From contig JAHDGU010000019.1 of the NCBI GenBank assembly GCA_020627535.1, positions 1 through 38,790 on the forward strand: DNA of 38,790 nucleotides, in the 5' to 3' direction. A program made the translations under genes and the position numbers. How positions within the stretch are numbered: position 1 is the stretch's first letter; the number at the start of each line of letters is the position of its first letter. This document shows, one piece after another, positions 24,939 to 32,848 of this stretch. The notes below the pieces were generated by a model. It was not told the DNA's origin. It worked only from the letters and a program-made list of their open reading frames with translations, and searched no databases. This DNA is from Saprospiraceae bacterium (GTDB taxonomy: Bacteria; Bacteroidota; Bacteroidia; Chitinophagales; Saprospiraceae).

Positions 24939-25874
24939 TCAATTTTGATAAAAATAGATCTTCCACTGTCTAAAAACCTTCTTTTGTGCATCGCTTTGAA
25001 CGGGCATAACGTAGTTGGCGGCACCAGGATTATTATTACCATATCGACTACCTTCCAAATTTATTGCCAATTGATGAGCCCCTAGACTATTTCCAACTGG
25101 GTGATAATCAATCCCTCTTGATCTATATAGGTTCTCAGCTAGTTCATGAAAAAGAACAGACTTCCGAGCGCTATTGCCCGATGAATCAAGCCAACGCCCA
25201 TACAAAGAGAGTGACAACTGACCGTCATAGCCTTCTCTTGGCAGGTATGTATGGGCATAATTTCCATCTTTGCCGTTACTTGAAGCGTTGATGACACCAT
25301 TAAAGTCTTGACCAACTGAGATTGGAATTCGCATGTTTCCAAAAACCTCGTAATCTGCAGTAGAGTACAACATTTTTTTCGTCGAATTAACCATGGCATA
25401 AATTAAACTTAGCCCTTTATCTCTTTTGAGTATTTTTTTGATATCATCTTCTCCCAGTCCAGACATGTCAACATCTACTCTGCCATTGACGTCTGCTACG
25501 ATCCTGCTACGATTACTCTTATTAGCCAAACTTCTCAAATCACTCAAAGAAGACTTGATATTTCCCACATCGAGTGTATCACCAGTGGGATCAATAAAAG
25601 CAAGTGGATTATTCGCAGCATAAACATAAGGGCTGAGATCTGGATATTTATCCGCGTATCTATCAACACTCAAAAACCGACAAGTCCTGGTATCCATATA
25701 CCTCGCACTATGGTAATACAAGCCAGTCTCACAGTCTTGCTCCTGACCCGTGAAGCGATATGGTGTTGCCCAGTCCTCTCGTCGCTCCTGCACGAATGTC
25801 TCTCCAAAAGCGATATACTCTAGATGCTCGATCACTTGGCCTCCTAGATCAGAATTGTACGAAATTCGATGCAT
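24939..25874 (-). CDS. 5'-truncated RHS core with toxin-like C-terminal tip (HELAEN motif)
   Basis: 311 residues. Residues 8-97 are the end of an RHS core: EYIAFGETF, YRFTGQEQDCETGLYYHSARYM, then SPYVYAANNPLAFIDPTGD, the canonical boundary before a variable tip. Residues 98-311 are the tip. It contains SVLFHELAENLYRS (His243, Glu244, Glu247), then AHQLA (His267) and Glu274, resembling a zincin-type HExx... helix with downstream ligands, as seen in several RHS tips; note Glu, not His, at the fourth motif position. The N-terminal cage, YD repeats and signal are absent, so the gene is probably a displaced or orphan cassette rather than a full toxin. It starts one codon after the stop of the T9SS gene, in the same frame. 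Confidence 0.75.
   Translation of the reverse strand: MHRISYNSDLGGQVIEHLEYIAFGETFVQERREDWATPYRFTGQEQDCETGLYYHSARYMDTRTCRFLSVDRYADKYPDLSPYVYAANNPLAFIDPTGDTLDVGNIKSSLSDLRSLANKSNRSRIVADVNGRVDVDMSGLGEDDIKKILKRDKGLSLIYAMVNSTKKMLYSTADYEVFGNMRIPISVGQDFNGVINASSNGKDGNYAHTYLPREGYDGQLSLSLYGRWLDSSGNSARKSVLFHELAENLYRSRGIDYHPVGNSLGAHQLAINLEGSRYGNNNPGAANYVMPVQSDAQKKVFRQWKIYFYQN
25761..25850 (-). repeat. RHS core direct repeat, copy A
   Basis: Partner of the repeat at 23886-23975; encodes the GGQVIEHLEYIAFGETFVQE segment of the RHS core in the tip-bearing gene. Identity drops sharply on both sides: to the 3' side the genes carry different tips, and to the 5' side this copy has lost the DHLGSSS-coding part. 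Confidence 0.9.
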
Positions 25875-25877
25875 ACC

Positions 25878-28800
25878 CTATTCCATCACCACGAACCTTG
25901 CACCTGCCATCCTTTTTCCAGTCTTTGCACTACTCAGCTGGAGCAGATAGATGCCGTTCGGCAAGAATGTGATATCCACTGGCATTGAAATTGCTGCATT
26001 CCATCTCAAGGATGAGACTTCTCTACCTTGAAGATCATAAATCCTGAGGATCGCATCATCAGGTAGTACATCGCTGGACCCAATTTCCACACTGATTTGC
26101 GATCTTGCTGGCACAGGAGAAATACTCATACTTATCTCTGCCCTTTCAAGAAGATGGACGGATGTCGGCAGGCTGTCTACGATGATACTTTCAACTGTGT
26201 TCGTCACGATGGCAGGGTTTCTATCAAAGTAGATATTGGCCGTATTCAGTATACTCGTACCATGAGGAATTGTATCTGAATACTCAACCTCAAACTTGAC
26301 AAAGCCATGGGACAATGGCTCATTGGTAAAGCTATCTACGAGTTTGATATCCTCAAATAAAAAAGTGATCACATCGCTACTGCTCAATGTATAACTGTAG
26401 TCGTGGCTCGAACTGATCACGCGCATGCTGCTTGGATCAAGCCAAGGCGATAGCTGGTCCGTCAAGCGTACTGTAAATGCCGTATCGTTTCCTGTATTCT
26501 GAAATCTGATGGTATACTCGAGCATCTCATCTCGGAGAGTTAAATTACTCTCGGCCTCTCCAGCGAAAGGTTGTACAAGCTTATCATTGGGGTCATATGC
26601 ACAGAGCACAATGTCATCAAAGACATCTTCCGAGATTATTTCTTCCTGCTCAGAAAACTCCCCCGTCCAAGCCGAAAGCACATTGTACAAGGTGTCACCG
26701 ACGCTCATTTCGCTAGGCATGTCCAGAATCAGTTGAACAGAGAAATTCTGTAGGGATTTAAGATCATTGACAGTCCAGATCAACTCTCCATTGATCATAG
26801 TATCTGCGCGTGGATTAGCTCTCGTAAAGCTCAATCTATCGTCTAGAAGCAGACCTGCAAATCCTACAAAACTCTCACTACCCAAATTGCTCCATGTTGC
26901 AGTGGCAGCCACCAAAGAGTTGCATCTCGGACGTGGCAGCTCCAGGTCCAGTTCAATCCTCTCAAATTCGCCATCTACTTCCAAGGGAAATTGGACAAAT
27001 TCATTGCCAGCCGTAGAATCAAATGTAAGTCTCACAGTGTCGGACACAGCATTGACAAAACTGTCTAGAGCTGAGCCAGCGTAGACAATACTGTACGTGC
27101 CAGGGCCTGTCAGGATCAATGCTCGATCCTGTGATCCAGTACTATACGCTGTGCCATCTTCTACTACTCTGAAAGACTGATTGGTCAAAAGAAACTCCTC
27201 ACCATCGAGTACACCGTTGGAATTGTAATCAATAAAAGATGAACAAATCACTCTATTCCTTGCCCGACCCGACAATCCATTAATCGCATATACAGCTGCA
27301 TCATCAAGATATTCAATAAGCAACGATTCTTCTTCTCCAAATTGTCCTAATGCTAGGTTAAAAGGATCTCTGGTTTCTATCAATAAAATAGGCTCAAAGG
27401 CTCTAAGATCTGGCTCAAGAAATGATACAAATAGACCCTCGCGGGCCCCAAACATAATATCCAATATGCCATCGCGATCTAAGTCAAAAAGCACACCATC
27501 GCCGATATCATCCAGTGGGATTGTCCTCACACTTTCAAAACCTACCTCAGCATCTTCAATAGACCATAACTCGGCTCTATCTGCCGTGATCGTGATGAGT
27601 TCATTTCTGCCATCAGCATTGACATCCCCAATGACAAAATCGACAACTTGACTCTCCAGACACAGCAGTTCTTCAACGATCCAAGGTGATGAACCTTTAT
27701 TAAGAAGGACTGAAATACACTGATCAGAGCTATCAACATAGAGAAAATCCATCAATTCATCTTTGTCAATATCATATCCATCTAGAGAGGGACGAAGAGT
27801 GGATATACCACCTACTTGGCTAGGATCGGAGAATCTACCATTTATATCTCTTGCTGCCGAAAGTATTCTTGATTCAAAATCCACATATATCATTTCAATT
27901 TGGTCACCCTCAGCAGACTTGTTGACAAAGTGAATAGCATCACCTGGTAGGTCTTCATCTAAAAAAACAGATATCTCCTCTGATGCAGTAAAACAACCAT
28001 CCACATCTGAATAAGCAGCACGCACCTGGCCTTGTTCAAAGAAGTAGTCGTCGCGTCCATCACCATTTAAATCATAAAGTCCGTAGAGCAAGCTGTATAA
28101 ATCCTCAACGAGAATTTGCCTTGAGTTCCATTGATTCTCTACGGACTCGACCACAACAGAATTGATATCTGGAAAAAAGATTTCATCGAAGCCATCACCA
28201 TCCACATCACCCGTCCTCAGTGCATCAAAAATACCCAAGTAATCCATGACCAATTCTAAACTCTTGATGTCGGTGTCCATGATATCCTGAGCATAAGCAA
28301 TACCAGCCAAATCCGTTCTCTTGGAAAACAGATACGTCTCATCCCGCAGATCACTATACCCAATCGTCAATACATCACTATATCCCGGATAGATCAAGGG
28401 ATTTTCAGAATAGTCACCACTGCCTAATCCTTCAAAGAATAGCAGATCCTCTGCTTGCATCACGATGTCAATGACATCATCACCATTGTAATCTAGAAAA
28501 TAAGGACCTTCCGGACTATAATAGCCATATGACAAGGCAGTCAATTCATCTTCTGAGAAACTACCGTCAGCTCTTCCCGGATAATACGTAATAAAGTCGC
28601 CAGAAATCACCAAATCTTGAAGACCATCCCCATTGAGATCTTCAAGTTGCTTTGCTCCATAAGTATAATAGCCCAAATTTCCTGTCTGAACCAACTCAAA
28701 TTCCAACAAATCCCTTTGAAGTCGCACATCAAAACTCTCTTGAGTCGTGAACTCAAGAATATCAACTCTACCATCAGCATTAAAATCTCCAAAGTACAAC

Positions 28801-29360
28801 TCAGACGAGCCTTCATTATTGACCAAGAGCTCTGCAGCATCAAAGTTCATACCGCCACTATTTCGCAACCAGTACACTTCAGAATCAACTATGCTCCATA
28901 GGATAATATCAACATTCCCATCTCCATCAACGTCTCGTGGCTGTCCCACAGCGCCCATCATATCTGGAGTATCATAAACCAACAATGTATGTTTTCTGTC
29001 CCCTAGATTCTCAAGAATATAAATGACGTCATCTGGCGTGGTCGAAAATACATCCAAGTCCCCATCACCATCAAGATCTACCAGATCGAAGTTCAAGATA
29101 TCATGTGAGCTTGGGAAGTCAATTCTTTCTGCCTCGAACATGCCATCTTCTTGGTAGAGAATGGTCAACTCACTAGAGTAGGATCCTCTAGATGCCACCA
29201 GGTCTTCTAGACCATCTCCGTCAAGATCTGCACTCGCCAAGTCAATTACTTCGTATGTTGGACCAAAAATGGTGTCAAGTGCTAAATACTCCTGTGCCCG
29301 AAGATGTGAGATAGCCGTGAAGAGTACCAAGGTAACAAGAGGAAAACGGAAAAGCATCAT
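25878..29360 (-). CDS. Large FG-GAP/VCBS-repeat protein with DUF7619-like domain and T9SS sorting signal
   Basis: About 1160 residues from the ATG at 29360; an upstream in-frame start at 29408 is possible but the signal peptide (MMLFRFPLVTLVLFTAISHLRAQ) supports 29360. The N-terminal 650 residues hold about eleven DxDxDGxxD-type calcium-binding loops (DLDGDGLEDLV, DVDGDGNVDII, DFNADGRVDIL, DLNGDGRDDYF), typical of FG-GAP/VCBS beta-propellers. Then come a DYNSNGVLDGEEF loop, a conserved-repeat domain of the YDPNDKLV...LEYTIRFQNTGND type (DUF7619), and a C-terminal T9SS type A sorting domain (ISPVPARSQISVEI, RIYDLQGREV, PNGIYLLQL). The product should be exported through T9SS and held on the cell surface. 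It follows the glycoside-hydrolase-like gene by 54 bp, probably one operon. Confidence 0.9.
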   Translation of the reverse strand: MMLFRFPLVTLVLFTAISHLRAQEYLALDTIFGPTYEVIDLASADLDGDGLEDLVASRGSYSSELTILYQEDGMFEAERIDFPSSHDILNFDLVDLDGDGDLDVFSTTPDDVIYILENLGDRKHTLLVYDTPDMMGAVGQPRDVDGDGNVDIILWSIVDSEVYWLRNSGGMNFDAAELLVNNEGSSELYFGDFNADGRVDILEFTTQESFDVRLQRDLLEFELVQTGNLGYYTYGAKQLEDLNGDGLQDLVISGDFITYYPGRADGSFSEDELTALSYGYYSPEGPYFLDYNGDDVIDIVMQAEDLLFFEGLGSGDYSENPLIYPGYSDVLTIGYSDLRDETYLFSKRTDLAGIAYAQDIMDTDIKSLELVMDYLGIFDALRTGDVDGDGFDEIFFPDINSVVVESVENQWNSRQILVEDLYSLLYGLYDLNGDGRDDYFFEQGQVRAAYSDVDGCFTASEEISVFLDEDLPGDAIHFVNKSAEGDQIEMIYVDFESRILSAARDINGRFSDPSQVGGISTLRPSLDGYDIDKDELMDFLYVDSSDQCISVLLNKGSSPWIVEELLCLESQVVDFVIGDVNADGRNELITITADRAELWSIEDAEVGFESVRTIPLDDIGDGVLFDLDRDGILDIMFGAREGLFVSFLEPDLRAFEPILLIETRDPFNLALGQFGEEESLLIEYLDDAAVYAINGLSGRARNRVICSSFIDYNSNGVLDGEEFLLTNQSFRVVEDGTAYSTGSQDRALILTGPGTYSIVYAGSALDSFVNAVSDTVRLTFDSTAGNEFVQFPLEVDGEFERIELDLELPRPRCNSLVAATATWSNLGSESFVGFAGLLLDDRLSFTRANPRADTMINGELIWTVNDLKSLQNFSVQLILDMPSEMSVGDTLYNVLSAWTGEFSEQEEIISEDVFDDIVLCAYDPNDKLVQPFAGEAESNLTLRDEMLEYTIRFQNTGNDTAFTVRLTDQLSPWLDPSSMRVISSSHDYSYTLSSSDVITFLFEDIKLVDSFTNEPLSHGFVKFEVEYSDTIPHGTSILNTANIYFDRNPAIVTNTVESIIVDSLPTSVHLLERAEISMSISPVPARSQISVEIGSSDVLPDDAILRIYDLQGREVSSLRWNAAISMPVDITFLPNGIYLLQLSSAKTGKRMAGARFVVME

Positions 29361-29414
29361 AGCCGAGAAATTGATATCGGAAGCTAGGCGAGGCGTAGGG
29401 AAATTCATAAACTG

Positions 29415-31712
29415 TTATGATTTAATCAGAGGAAGAGAATACACAAAGTGTTGACCTTCGGCCATGGCAGAAATCCTGACAAAGTAGATTCCAGAGACCA
29501 AATTTGCACATGAGTAGTAGTGACGTGAGGATTCTTGATGTAGAAAGTCAAAGGCGACAGAAGTACCCAAGGAATTGTATAATGCAATTGACGTGAGCGC
29601 TACGTCTCCCATCAATTCAATGCTAAATCTGTCAAAAACAGGATTGGGCTGGAGTGAAATCTGAACTACATTCATATCCATTTCTACCCTGATCGTATTG
29701 CTATAAATGCGTCGATCGCCTTCCGTGTAACGCACACGGTAAAGTCCGTATGGGTTTTGCCAATTGACCAAATCGTTTTTATCGATCTGATATAGGGACT
29801 CTCCTGAATATTCCATATCAACAAGATCAATAAAATCCTCTCCCGACCTGCTAAACTCAAGAGTGAATACACCTTGCCCCTCTTGGTCTTCGATCCATGG
29901 AATCCAATACAGTTGGTCGTCCTCTTCGTAGAGAGTAACATTCAGGACTGGAAGTATAGGACAAGCGTCCGTATTTAAAAAGTAATCTCCATGTGGTCCA
30001 CTAATCCCGCCTGAGGTACATCTTTCAAATCCCTTCATATGTGTTTCAAATACGAGATCCCCTTCGTCCTCTTCTCTGCGATCGTAGCGACTCATGCTCA
30101 TATCAAATATCAAGAGCCCGTCTGTAAGCTCATACCATTCGATCATGTACTCACAATAAACACCATTCACTACAGTGTAGTGATCATTTACCCACTTAGT
30201 CCATTGAAATGTGTCATCGTCACAGTTCATAATGGGTACATCATATGGAGCGGCATAGGCCAAGATTTCTTTACCCCTACTTTCTGCAATTAATTGGTAA
30301 TGACTCATTTGTCTAAACACTGAATCTAAGTCATTCTCGAGACGCTCCTGCAATCTCGCATTGTTCGCAAAACAATAGTTTGAATTGACCTCAAAGTCCC
30401 AACCCAGTACAGGTGCGATGGCCATTGCATCAAAGTCTAGCGAGTCGTGTGGCAAATCCGCAAAGCCAGCGAGAATACTATCCGCCAGGGGATAGTTCCT
30501 AGATGGCAAAGCGAGGACTCTTGTGAGCCTGGAACTGTCAAAGTGATGCGCAAATCTCTGAAAGACATACTGAGATCTCGAGACAATCCAATCTATCCTT
30601 CGCTCTGAAGGTGTACTTCCCTCTCCTTGTGAGGCGGCAAAATGATACTGACTCCGCAAACTATCCAAGCAGGTCGTTGCATCCCAATCCCGGCTCCAGA
30701 CTTCTGTGCTGTACTCGAGATATACCTGTAGATTGGTATCCAGCCTCGAGTGAAAAAGAGCTGCCATAGAATCTATGAATGCATCATCAGCTTGATGAGG
30801 CACATTGATCCATATGTCCTTTTGCATGAAATTGGCCAGCTCAATCCAGTATTCGTAGGCTACACCCTTTTTATGACCCATGGAGAAGTACTCTGGTTTG
30901 ATTCTATCCTCCCAGTATACAAGTGGATTGCAATATGTCCGCCCCCAATGGCCAAATTTGATGACATCAACAGGATCTACGATCGCCTGAATCCAATTGC
31001 TCATCCAAAAACTGCTGTCATGATCTGTGCGGCAGCACAGTTCATCATCACAACACTCTTGATCAATTGGCCACCAACCATATGTACGAGTCTTATCAAA
31101 TAGCTCAATGTGATTGATGGGATTCGTCGAATCACTCTCCAGGATGTAAATCTCCAATGCTTCCAGGACACCGTACTCACCCTTGTTGACACAAAGAGGA
31201 AGTCTCTCCACGGGAGTCATGATAGTGTCCTTACGATCGCAATCTTGATCCAAGCCCTTGAAGACCAGCACTCCAGATCCTTCGACTGTTAACTTCAGAT
31301 CTTCATTGGCCCGCCAGCGAGACATACCGCCTGGGCCGTCATCGCAAGGCCTCCAATCGTAAAATAACACAAGCTGCCCTCCCACAGGCCGATCATCGAT
31401 CATGATCGGTGCATACAGTGGATAGCCCGTATGCTTATTGATCAGAGAATCAGGGATCACAGGTCCGCTGTCCCACTCTGGATCTTCTTCATCCAGATAC
31501 ACAGTCATCATTCCGAGCCCCTTATCTGGATCTCTTGAGACTCTACTATTGAGCGCAGCATTGCGCCATGGCTGCTCAGAAGTGATCTCCGTGATAGGTC
31601 CGAGCTGCATGCCAAATGGATAGTCCTGACAAGATAGACGTAGCCCAGAGCACAGTAATACTGCAGTAAGAATGAAAAACTTAAAGATGTGACACCGTAG
31701 GATCGTTGTCAT
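29415..31712 (-). CDS. Glycoside-hydrolase-like secreted protein with T9SS sorting signal
   Basis: 765 residues from the ATG at 31712. The longer frame to 31784 starts at GTG and would place the promoter inside the gene, so it is rejected. Signal peptide of about 28 residues ending RLSCQ. The central region contains IWINVPHQADDAFIDSM and LQVYLEYSTEVWS (about 301-340), the hallmark of a family of secreted, TIM-barrel-like putative glycoside hydrolases in which the second motif usually reads EYSNEVWN; the Glu of TEVW may be the acid/base. The C-terminal 85 residues are a T9SS type A sorting domain (SLQPNPVFDRFSIEL, IALYNSLGTSV, NLVSGIYFVRI). Several Cys pairs (QECCDDELCC) are notable. Substrate unknown; probably surface or extracellular polysaccharide. 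Confidence 0.75.
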   Translation of the reverse strand: MTTILRCHIFKFFILTAVLLCSGLRLSCQDYPFGMQLGPITEITSEQPWRNAALNSRVSRDPDKGLGMMTVYLDEEDPEWDSGPVIPDSLINKHTGYPLYAPIMIDDRPVGGQLVLFYDWRPCDDGPGGMSRWRANEDLKLTVEGSGVLVFKGLDQDCDRKDTIMTPVERLPLCVNKGEYGVLEALEIYILESDSTNPINHIELFDKTRTYGWWPIDQECCDDELCCRTDHDSSFWMSNWIQAIVDPVDVIKFGHWGRTYCNPLVYWEDRIKPEYFSMGHKKGVAYEYWIELANFMQKDIWINVPHQADDAFIDSMAALFHSRLDTNLQVYLEYSTEVWSRDWDATTCLDSLRSQYHFAASQGEGSTPSERRIDWIVSRSQYVFQRFAHHFDSSRLTRVLALPSRNYPLADSILAGFADLPHDSLDFDAMAIAPVLGWDFEVNSNYCFANNARLQERLENDLDSVFRQMSHYQLIAESRGKEILAYAAPYDVPIMNCDDDTFQWTKWVNDHYTVVNGVYCEYMIEWYELTDGLLIFDMSMSRYDRREEDEGDLVFETHMKGFERCTSGGISGPHGDYFLNTDACPILPVLNVTLYEEDDQLYWIPWIEDQEGQGVFTLEFSRSGEDFIDLVDMEYSGESLYQIDKNDLVNWQNPYGLYRVRYTEGDRRIYSNTIRVEMDMNVVQISLQPNPVFDRFSIELMGDVALTSIALYNSLGTSVAFDFLHQESSRHYYSCANLVSGIYFVRISAMAEGQHFVYSLPLIKS

Positions 31713-31729
31713 TAAGGGGACTTTGCCGT

Positions 31730-31758
31730 CAAATTTAGGTAAGAAAGGAGAATTGCAA
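31730..31758 (-). promoter_or_regulatory. Candidate promoter of the T9SS gene pair
   Basis: On the minus strand TTG (31756-31758), an 18-base spacer, then TAAATTTG (31730-31737), an exact match to the TAnnTTTG -7 element with a -33 TTG at a suitable distance. It lies 17 bp before the ATG at 31712, giving a short leader. This is the best promoter candidate in the window and supports the start chosen for the gene. Confidence 0.55.
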
Positions 31759-31857
31759 GGAGATATGCCTAAAGAAAGACTCACTCGGCGTGGGACCTAC
31801 CAGAGGCAGGCAGGTAGCGCTCGAAAAGCATCTTTAGTGGGTCAACCAGTCTGGGCC

Positions 31858-31902
31858 CCTCCCAAACCCTCCCTTGAAATGGAGGGCTTACTTCACGGGA
31901 GA
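31858..31902 (-). repeat. Dispersed palindromic repeat, copy 1
   Basis: It contains CCCTCC-CTTGAAAT-GGAGGG, a 6-bp stem with an 8-base loop, in a 45-bp unit that differs from copy 2 by one base. The same core is found in the opposite orientation at 37327, 38585 and 38733. No gene is associated with it. REP-like element by structure; mobilising enzyme not seen. Confidence 0.85.
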
Positions 31903-32030
31903 CTGTTTGCTAGGCGCCTGCTGATGCCGGCTTCTGAAATATAACTTGTCCGATGATGAAAACTTCTTCCTGAAGAACTCCGGGCGAGACGCGCGCGAGA
32001 AGCACTTCTATGAGTCAACATGTTTTCAAC

Positions 32031-32075
32031 CCTCCCAAACCCTCCCTTGAAATGGAGGGCTTAATTCACGGGAGA
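32031..32075 (-). repeat. Dispersed palindromic repeat, copy 2
   Basis: Identical to copy 1 (31858-31902) at 44 of 45 positions, in direct orientation 173 bp away. Both copies are followed by ATTCACGGGAGA or CTTCACGGGAGA. Confidence 0.85.
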
Positions 32076-32210
32076 TACCTGTAGTAGCTGGTGAAGGAAC
32101 GAGCGCAGCGAGTGGGAGTGACAGAAGCCTCGACTCTATGCGGTCTGCGGTCTAAAGTCTACGGAATCAACAACTCTGATCCCTGAACTAAGAACTAAGA
32201 ACCAAAAAAC

Positions 32211-32798
32211 CTACTTCTTCTTTTTCTTGGGGCTGATCATGACGATCATCCTACGCCCTTCCATCTTCGGAAGCTCCTCTGCTGAGCCTACTTCGTCGAG
32301 CTCTTGCAGGAATCTGAGGAGGAGAAGCTCACCCCTGTCCTTGAAGACGATGGTACGTCCACGGAAGTGGACATAAGCCTTGACCTTGGATCCTTCTTCG
32401 AGAAACTTCTTGGCGTGACGCGTCTTAAACTCAAAGTCGTGATCATCGGTATTGGGACCGAAGCGCACTTCTTTGATGACTGTCTTGACAGTCTTGGAGC
32501 GCACTTCCTTGTCCTTTTTCTTCTTGTCGTAAAGAAACTTCTTGTAGTCTATGATCTTGCAGACAGGCGGACTCGCCTTGGGAGAGATCTCGACGAGATC
32601 TAGCTCCATCTGTTCTGCCCAAGAAATGGCGGTAGTGGTACGGTAGACATCAGACTCGATGGTCTTTCCTACTATTTTACTCAGTTCTTCTAGGTTGTCT
32701 CCTACTAGTCTGACTTCTGGCACTCGGATCTGATCGTTGGTCCTAAAGGATATGCTTGGTTTTACCGGTGCTGGTCTTTTTCTTCTTCTTCTCGCCAA
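32211..32798 (-). CDS. infC: Translation initiation factor IF-3 (TTG start)
   Basis: 195 residues with both IF-3 domains. N-domain: FRTNDQIRVPEVRLVGDN and LDLVEISPKASPPVCKIIDYKKFLY; C-domain: KEVRFGPNTDDHDFEFKTRHAKKFL and KAYVHFRGR, ending in a Lys tail. IF-3 binds the 30S subunit and checks the start codon. The frame is closed by TAA at 32814-32816 and contains no ATG before residue 64, so translation starts at TTG (32796-32798). A non-ATG start is the known basis of infC autoregulation in Escherichia coli (AUU). About 14 extra residues (36-49, LEELSKIVGKTIES) are present after VGDN compared with usual IF-3. A promoter-like element lies 21 bp upstream. Confidence 0.96.
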   Translation of the reverse strand: MARRRRKRPAPVKPSISFRTNDQIRVPEVRLVGDNLEELSKIVGKTIESDVYRTTTAISWAEQMELDLVEISPKASPPVCKIIDYKKFLYDKKKKDKEVRSKTVKTVIKEVRFGPNTDDHDFEFKTRHAKKFLEEGSKVKAYVHFRGRTIVFKDRGELLLLRFLQELDEVGSAEELPKMEGRRMIVMISPKKKKK

Positions 32799-32819
32799 AT
32801 ATTCTTGTTTTGGTTATCG

Positions 32820-32827
32820 CAAAAGTA
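32820..32827 (-). promoter_or_regulatory. Candidate infC promoter -7 element (TACTTTTG)
   Basis: On the minus strand TACTTTTGCG matches TAnnTTTG exactly, 21 bp before the TTG start, between the clpC stop and infC. The same TACTTTTGCG decamer occurs upstream of the STAS gene (35748). No -33 TTG is clear. It would let infC be made independently of clpC. Confidence 0.45.
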
Positions 32828-32848
32828 TGCTCTCTCTTAGAATGAGCA

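Larger units (their letters stand above)
31759..32210. other. Non-coding intergenic region with two dispersed-repeat copies
   Basis: About 450 bp between the T9SS operon promoter and the 3' end of infC. It holds two copies of a 45-bp palindromic repeat (31858-31902, 32031-32075), GC-rich stretches (GGGCGAGACGCGCGCGAG) and, at its right end, degenerate short repeats (CTGAACTAAGAACTAAGAACC, 32184-32203). The reading frame across 31723-31944 is repeat-derived, not a gene. Confidence 0.7.

Noticed and set aside
24939-25874. Complete, functional RHS toxin
   Set aside because: The N-terminal cage, YD repeats and export signal are all absent; only about 90 residues of core precede the tip.
31723-31944. 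Plus-strand frame of 73 codons containing PPKPSLEMEG
   Set aside because: The PPKPSLEMEG part is the palindromic repeat read in frame and recurs in the other repeat-derived frame.
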